Source: Bacteroidales bacterium (GTDB taxonomy: Bacteria > Bacteroidota > Bacteroidia > Bacteroidales > Bacteroidaceae). Taken from it: 35,075 nt of DNA. The DNA lies in assembly GCA_015060885.1 (NCBI GenBank), contig SUXO01000022.1:1-35075 (forward strand), in the 5' to 3' direction. This document shows, piece after piece, positions 31,905-35,075 of this stretch. Positions within the stretch are counted from its first letter, which is position 1, and the number at the start of each line of letters is the position of its first letter. The notes beneath the pieces were generated by a model. The model saw only the letters and a program-made list of their open reading frames with translations. It was not told the DNA's origin and made no database searches. The position numbers and the translations under genes were made by a program.

Positions 31905-33906
31905 TTTGGTTAGTGTTGTTGGTTATTTCGTCTGTTATTTCGTCTGTTATTTCGTCTGTTGTGCCGGTTATATTCTCTTCGGCAACGGGAGTGTTTTCTT
32001 CCTTCTCTGCGTTCTTCTCAATTATCTCCTCGCTGCGTGAAGCCCACGGCCGTTTGCCGAATATCTTCTCTACATCCTCGGCGAATATCACTTCGCGCTC
32101 CATAAGAACCCGTGCAAGTTCGGCGTGCCCCTCCTTGTGTTCGGTGAGCAGGGCTTTCGCGCGTTCATATTGGCCGTTTATCATTTTATGCACCTCGTTG
32201 TCAATGAGTTCGGCGGTCTTTTCGCTGTAAGGGCGGTTGAAGCTGTACTCGTTGTTGTTGTAATAGCAGAGGTTCGACAGTTTGTCGCTCATTCCGGCGT
32301 ATGCTATCATACCGTAAGCCTGCTTGGTTACACGTTCGAGGTCGTTCATTGCACCGGTCGATATGTGGCCTGTGAATATCTCCTCGGCGGCACGGCCTCC
32401 GAGGATGGCACACATCTCGTCGAGCATCTGCTCTTTGGTGGTTATCTGTCGCTCTTCGGGCATATACCAAGCTGCGCCCAAAGCGCGGCCACGGGGTACG
32501 ATGGTTACCTTTATCAAGGGGTTGGCGTGTTCCAGGAACCACGACAGGGTGGCATGCCCTGCCTCGTGAATTGCAATGGTCTCCTTCTCCTTTTCGGTCA
32601 TAACCTTGGTCTTCTTTTCAAGGCCGCCTATTATGCGGTCGACTGCGTCGAGGAAGTCCTGTTTCTCCACTGCGCGTTTGTTACCGCGTGCTGCAATGAG
32701 GGCTGCCTCGTTGCACACATTGGCAATGTCGGCTCCCGAAAAGCCCGGTGTCTGGCGTGCGAGCAGGTCAACATCGACCGAAGGGTCGAGCTTCAAGGGG
32801 CGCAGGTGTACACCGAAGATTGCCTTGCGCTCGTTGAGGTCGGGGAGGTCAACGTGAATTTGGCGGTCGAAACGGCCGGCACGCAACAAGGCCTTGTCGA
32901 GAATGTCGGCGCGGTTGGTTGCTGCCATAATTATAATTCCGCTGTTGGTGCCGAAACCATCCATTTCGGTGAGCAGCTGGTTAAGGGTGTTCTCACGCTC
33001 GTCATTGCCGCCCATGGAGGGGTTCTTGCCGCGGGCACGGCCCACTGCATCAATCTCGTCGATGAATATTATACAAGGTGCCTTTTCCTTTGCCTGGCGG
33101 AAGAGGTCGCGCACGCGTGACGCGCCCACACCCACGAACATCTCTACAAAGTCGGAACCCGATAGTGAGAAGAACGGAACATCGGCTTCGCCTGCGACAG
33201 CCTTTGCCAGCAGAGTTTTGCCTGTTCCCGGAGGGCCCACAAGCAGGGCACCCTTTGGTATCTTTCCGCCGAGTTCTGTGTATCGGCCGGGGTTTTTAAG
33301 GAAGTCCACAATCTCCTTTACCTCCTGTTTTGCGCCCTCCTGGCCTGCTACATCCTTGAATGTTATCTTGTTGTTCTCTCCTTTTTCAAAAAGTTTGGCC
33401 TGTGACTTGCCCACATTGAAGACACCGCCCTGTGAACCGCCACCGCTCATACGGCGCATAATGAACATCCACACTCCCACGAAAACAATAATGGGCAGTA
33501 CGTTCCATAACAACCCGCCCAAGTAGTCGGGCTTCTTTTCATATTGCAGGCTGCCGGTGAAGTTCCCGGCCGCTTCCTGGTGGTCGATAAAGTTCTCGAA
33601 CTTCTCTTTTGAACCGATAAGCGATGTTACCATAGGCTCACTGCCTATCTTTTCGACTTTTCCTTTGAAAATATATTTTGCCGAGTCGGGTATAATTTTC
33701 GCCTCAATATCGTTGTTGTCGTAAACGGTAATGCTCTTTACATACCCCTTTTCAATGTACGATGTGAGTTCGGAATAGTCAACCTTCTTTACAAGTGACT
33801 CTCCTTCACCGCCATAAAAAAAGAGGAACATAAGCACTGCTGCCAGGCCTATGTATATCCAGGTTATGTTGAATTGTGGTCTTTTGCTATTGTTCTTCGT
33901 TGTCAT
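31897..33906 (-). CDS. ftsH: ATP-dependent zinc metalloprotease FtsH
   Basis: FtsH is the membrane-anchored AAA+ protease that degrades misassembled membrane proteins and regulators. With the start at ATG 33906 it has 669 residues. It has a first membrane segment at about 14-32 and a second at about 129-150, separated by a periplasmic domain. The AAA module has Walker A GPPGTGKT (224-231), Walker B IIFIDE (279-284) and the R-F-D-R arginine-finger region (345-348). The zinc site HEAGH lies at 447-451. The C-terminal tail (from about 635) is acidic and low complexity with three tandem TDEI units. An upstream in-frame ATG (33951) would overlap rsfS and is rejected. It starts 2 bases after the rsfS stop and overlaps cdsA by 8 bases. 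Confidence 0.97.
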   Translation of the reverse strand: MTTKNNSKRPQFNITWIYIGLAAVLMFLFFYGGEGESLVKKVDYSELTSYIEKGYVKSITVYDNNDIEAKIIPDSAKYIFKGKVEKIGSEPMVTSLIGSKEKFENFIDHQEAAGNFTGSLQYEKKPDYLGGLLWNVLPIIVFVGVWMFIMRRMSGGGSQGGVFNVGKSQAKLFEKGENNKITFKDVAGQEGAKQEVKEIVDFLKNPGRYTELGGKIPKGALLVGPPGTGKTLLAKAVAGEADVPFFSLSGSDFVEMFVGVGASRVRDLFRQAKEKAPCIIFIDEIDAVGRARGKNPSMGGNDERENTLNQLLTEMDGFGTNSGIIIMAATNRADILDKALLRAGRFDRQIHVDLPDLNERKAIFGVHLRPLKLDPSVDVDLLARQTPGFSGADIANVCNEAALIAARGNKRAVEKQDFLDAVDRIIGGLEKKTKVMTEKEKETIAIHEAGHATLSWFLEHANPLIKVTIVPRGRALGAAWYMPEERQITTKEQMLDEMCAILGGRAAEEIFTGHISTGAMNDLERVTKQAYGMIAYAGMSDKLSNLCYYNNNEYSFNRPYSEKTAELIDNEVHKMINGQYERAKALLTEHKEGHAELARVLMEREVIFAEDVEKIFGKRPWASRSEEIIEKNAEKEENTPVAEENITGTTDEITDEITDEITNNTNQNE
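31922..31957. repeat. Three in-frame 12-base repeats at the ftsH 3' end
   Basis: GTTATTTCGTCT occurs three times in succession (31922-31933, 31934-31945, 31946-31957). Read on the minus strand each unit encodes the four residues T-D-E-I in the FtsH tail, so copy changes keep the frame. Confidence 0.9.
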
Positions 33907-33908
33907 AA

Positions 33909-34280
33909 TCAGTCGAGGTTGGGGATATTTGTTATTTTGGCATCGGCCCACAAGTGCTCGATGTCATAGAAAGTGCGCACGTCGGGCAAGAATACGTGCA
34001 CAAGTACATCGCCGTAATCCATAGCCACCCATTGGGCATTTCTCAAACCATCTATCGCATAGGGCTTGCGCCGGCATCCCTTGCGCACAAGCTCCTCAAC
34101 CGAGTCGGTTATGGCGCTTACTTGTGCGGGGGAGTTACCCTGGCATATAACAAAATAGTCGCAGATACTGTTCCCCAGTTTTTCCATATCCACGATAGTT
34201 ATCTCTTTGCCCTTTTTTTCTTGTATGGCATCAATTATCTGTTTTATGAATATTTCGCTTGTAATCTCTTTTTCTTGCAT
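33909..34280 (-). CDS. rsfS: Ribosomal silencing factor RsfS
   Basis: RsfS (Iojap family) binds L14 on the large ribosomal subunit and blocks subunit joining in starvation. The 123-residue protein shows the family pattern KGKEITIVDMEKLGNSICDYFVICQGNSPAQVSAI (about 23-57, quoted in part), then the DGLRNAQWVAMDYGDVLVHVF segment and ends FYDIEHLWADAKI. Length is normal. It is the first gene of the rsfS-ftsH-cdsA operon. Two similar promoter units lie upstream (34411-34431 and 34488-34513). Confidence 0.95.
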   Translation of the reverse strand: MQEKEITSEIFIKQIIDAIQEKKGKEITIVDMEKLGNSICDYFVICQGNSPAQVSAITDSVEELVRKGCRRKPYAIDGLRNAQWVAMDYGDVLVHVFLPDVRTFYDIEHLWADAKITNIPNLD

Positions 34281-34355
34281 ATTGTTTCAGTTTCTTTTGT
34301 TTCTCGAAAGTGTTGTTGCAAATTCCGTACCAATTACGTTTTTTTTGCCATTTAT

Positions 34356-34370
34356 GTGCCAAAATGGCAC
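34356..34370. promoter_or_regulatory. Palindrome, possible operator
   Basis: GTGCCA, three A, TGGCAC: a perfect 6+6 palindrome, 54 bases downstream of the nearer minus-strand -7 element and about 75 bases before the rsfS ATG. It could be a repressor site or a leader hairpin; no known consensus was recognised. Confidence 0.35.
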
Positions 34371-34410
34371 GTTCTGTTGTCTTGCGTATAAATAAAGCAA
34401 ATGTTTCCGT

Positions 34411-34431
34411 CTCCTGACTTATACAAAGTTA
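34411..34431 (-). promoter_or_regulatory. Proximal promoter copy for rsfS-ftsH-cdsA
   Basis: On the minus strand TAACTTTG (plus 34424-34431) runs directly into TATAAGTCAGGAG (to plus 34411). The -33 TTTG is not at the right distance. The initial transcribed region is the same as in the distal copy at 34488-34513. Confidence 0.5.
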
Positions 34432-34487
34432 GTGAAAGGCGAGTGGAGAAATTACCAAATTCATTTGAGGTGTTTATTCCGAGCCGC

Positions 34488-34513
34488 CTCCTGACTTATA
34501 CAAAACAAAGATA
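34488..34513 (-). promoter_or_regulatory. Distal promoter copy for rsfS-ftsH-cdsA
   Basis: On the minus strand TATCTTTG (plus 34506-34513) is followed by TTTTG and then TATAAGTCAGGAG (to plus 34488). The 17-base plus-strand sequence CTCCTGACTTATACAAA is identical to that at 34411-34427, 77 bases away. Confidence 0.5.
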
Positions 34514-34607
34514 GGCAGTTTTTACCCCAAAACATATATAATTGCCTTTTTTTTGAGATATTTTAGTAAAAAAATGGCGAAAACATTTTTTTTAACGAGA
34601 AAATTTG

Positions 34608-34615
34608 TATCTTTG
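34608..34615 (+). promoter_or_regulatory. Promoter (-7 element) of tRNA-Gln
   Basis: TATCTTTG is exact, with a T-run at 34586-34593 in the -33 region instead of TTTG. Transcription would start about 10 bases before the tRNA. Confidence 0.6.
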
Positions 34616-34631
34616 CATCGCATTTGAGCAC

Positions 34632-34702
34632 TGGGCTATGGTGTAATGGTAACACTGCAGATTCTGGTCCTGCCTTTCCTGGTTCGAGTCCGGGTAGCCC
34701 AA
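34632..34702 (+). tRNA. tRNA-Gln (anticodon CTG)
   Basis: A 71-nt cloverleaf. The acceptor arms are TGGGCTA and TAGCCCA. The D-arm is GTGTAATGGTAACAC, the anticodon loop TTCTGGT has anticodon CTG, and the T-arm is CCTGGTTCGAGTCCGGG with one mispair. The discriminator is A and CCA is not encoded. A TATCTTTG promoter lies just upstream and a terminator just downstream. The closing pair of the anticodon stem is A-C, which I believe is normal for this tRNA in the group. Confidence 0.93.
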
Positions 34703-34705
34703 CAG

Positions 34706-34742
34706 AAGACCTTGCAACAGCAAGGTCTTTATTTTTTTATTT
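34706..34742 (+). terminator. Rho-independent terminator of tRNA-Gln
   Basis: AAGACCTTGC (34706-34715) pairs with GCAAGGTCTT (34720-34729) around AACA, followed by a T-rich run (34730-34742). Confidence 0.88.
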
Positions 34743-35075
34743 GCCGGACCTCCACCACATATTGTCCACCCAGCCAAGAATGTTTAGTGGCTCAGTAGCA
34801 AAAAGGTGTGGGCACTCACCATATACGATACCAAACATTCTTGCTTTTGACTTCTCGGTGTTATTTGTCGGTTATTCTCTCATTGGAAATATATCTTTGA
34901 TGTTCTTTGTCGCGCAAAGAATCAAACGCCCGGCACGCGAGTAAAATCGGCTCACCTGCAAAAGTCGGGGGAATAAAACTTTCTCACTCCTAAATCCTCG
35001 GTGGCCCGTGAGATATTCTTTCTATCAAAGAATTTTTATTTACTTTTTGTCGCTCAAAAAGTAACAAAAACGCCC
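34743..35075. other. Non-coding tail with hairpins, no gene seen
   Basis: No convincing gene was found in the last 330 bases. An open frame crossing tRNA-Gln (34624-34944) is rejected as coding. The region contains an 11-base inverted repeat (34775-34785 with 34833-34843), a plus-strand TATCTTTG (34892-34899), and two hairpins with near-identical loops: TTCTTTG-TCGCG-CAAAGAA (34903-34921) and a 10-base stem with loop TCGCT (35040-35064). It may be part of a dispersed intergenic repeat family or the leader of a gene beyond the window. Confidence 0.5.

Larger units (their letters stand above)
34281..34607. other. Regulatory intergenic region between rsfS (-) and tRNA-Gln (+)
   Basis: No gene was found. 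The region holds a palindrome GTGCCA-AAA-TGGCAC (34356-34370) nested with an 8-base inverted repeat (34346-34353 with 34362-34369), and two direct copies of a 17-base sequence (34411-34427 and 34488-34504) each attached to a minus-strand -7 element. A T-rich tract precedes the tRNA promoter. The rest is AT-rich and featureless. Confidence 0.6.

Noticed and set aside
33907-33951. Upstream ATG (33951) for ftsH
   Set aside because: It would overlap rsfS by over 40 bases; the ATG at 33906 gives the usual short cytoplasmic N-terminus before the first membrane helix.
34624-34944. 106-residue open frame across tRNA-Gln
   Set aside because: It contains the whole tRNA gene and its terminator, so it is a chance open frame.

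Overview
The window is an ordinary-looking chromosomal segment from a member of the Bacteroidetes, most likely order Bacteroidales (Bacteroides/Prevotella/Muribaculaceae-like; the family cannot be fixed by eye). The evidence is: Bacteroidetes-type promoters (TTTG, 19-20 bases, TAnnTTTG) in front of many genes; Bacteroidetes-restricted families (DUF4270 lipoprotein, DUF5686 outer-membrane protein, DUF4295 beside rpmB-rpmG, a stand-alone GT5 half glycogen synthase); a TonB-dependent receptor with an N-terminal carboxypeptidase-regulatory-like domain; and a propionate-type methylmalonyl-CoA epimerase/decarboxylase cluster. Almost all of the sequence is accounted for by intact genes. No insertion sequence, phage or CRISPR array was seen.

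Layout. 1-1377: 3' end of an XRE-type HTH gene, an orphan promoter/hairpin, tRNA-Arg(TCT) and a Crp/Fnr regulator (-). 1537-6473 (+): miaA, YegS-like lipid kinase, kdsA and a DUF5686 outer-membrane protein, probably one operon. 6520-11224 (+): glycogen operon of debranching enzyme, GT4 glycosyltransferase and a GH57 alpha-amylase-like protein that seems to have lost both catalytic residues. 11225-11460: two long hairpins and a heptanucleotide tandem array touching the DUF4270 stop codon. 11452-13702 (-): DUF4270 lipoprotein and GT5 glycogen synthase. 13839-15194 (+): panC-panD, with a possible attenuator upstream. 15272-19850 (-): mce, mmdA, a 48-residue MmdE/OadG-tail-like protein, biotin carrier protein and a GH20 hexosaminidase in tight succession. 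20331-23034 (+): acyl-CoA synthetase and a Cys-rich exported helical protein. 23111-26535 (-): TonB-dependent receptor and GNAT/FemAB-like protein. 26634-28892 (+): tsaD-pncC, then rpmB-rpmG-DUF4295. 29064-30996 (+): surE-lpxB. 31071-34280 (-): rsfS-ftsH-cdsA behind what looks like a duplicated promoter. 34632-34702: tRNA-Gln(CTG). 34730-35075: non-coding sequence with hairpins.

How the genes fit together. Three metabolic themes stand out: glycogen storage (two divergent or adjacent units, 6.5-13.7 kb), propionate formation through methylmalonyl-CoA (15-20 kb), and envelope biogenesis (kdsA, lpxB, cdsA, YegS kinase, DUF5686, TonB receptor). Translation and tRNA-modification housekeeping genes (miaA, tsaD, rpmB, rpmG, DUF4295, rsfS) are interspersed. 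I found no clear new multi-gene system. The most interesting signals are the catalytically degenerate GH57 protein kept inside a glycogen operon, the decarboxylase cluster without its membrane subunits, the heptamer array, the duplicated promoter ahead of rsfS-ftsH, and two promoter-plus-terminator units of about 50 nt.
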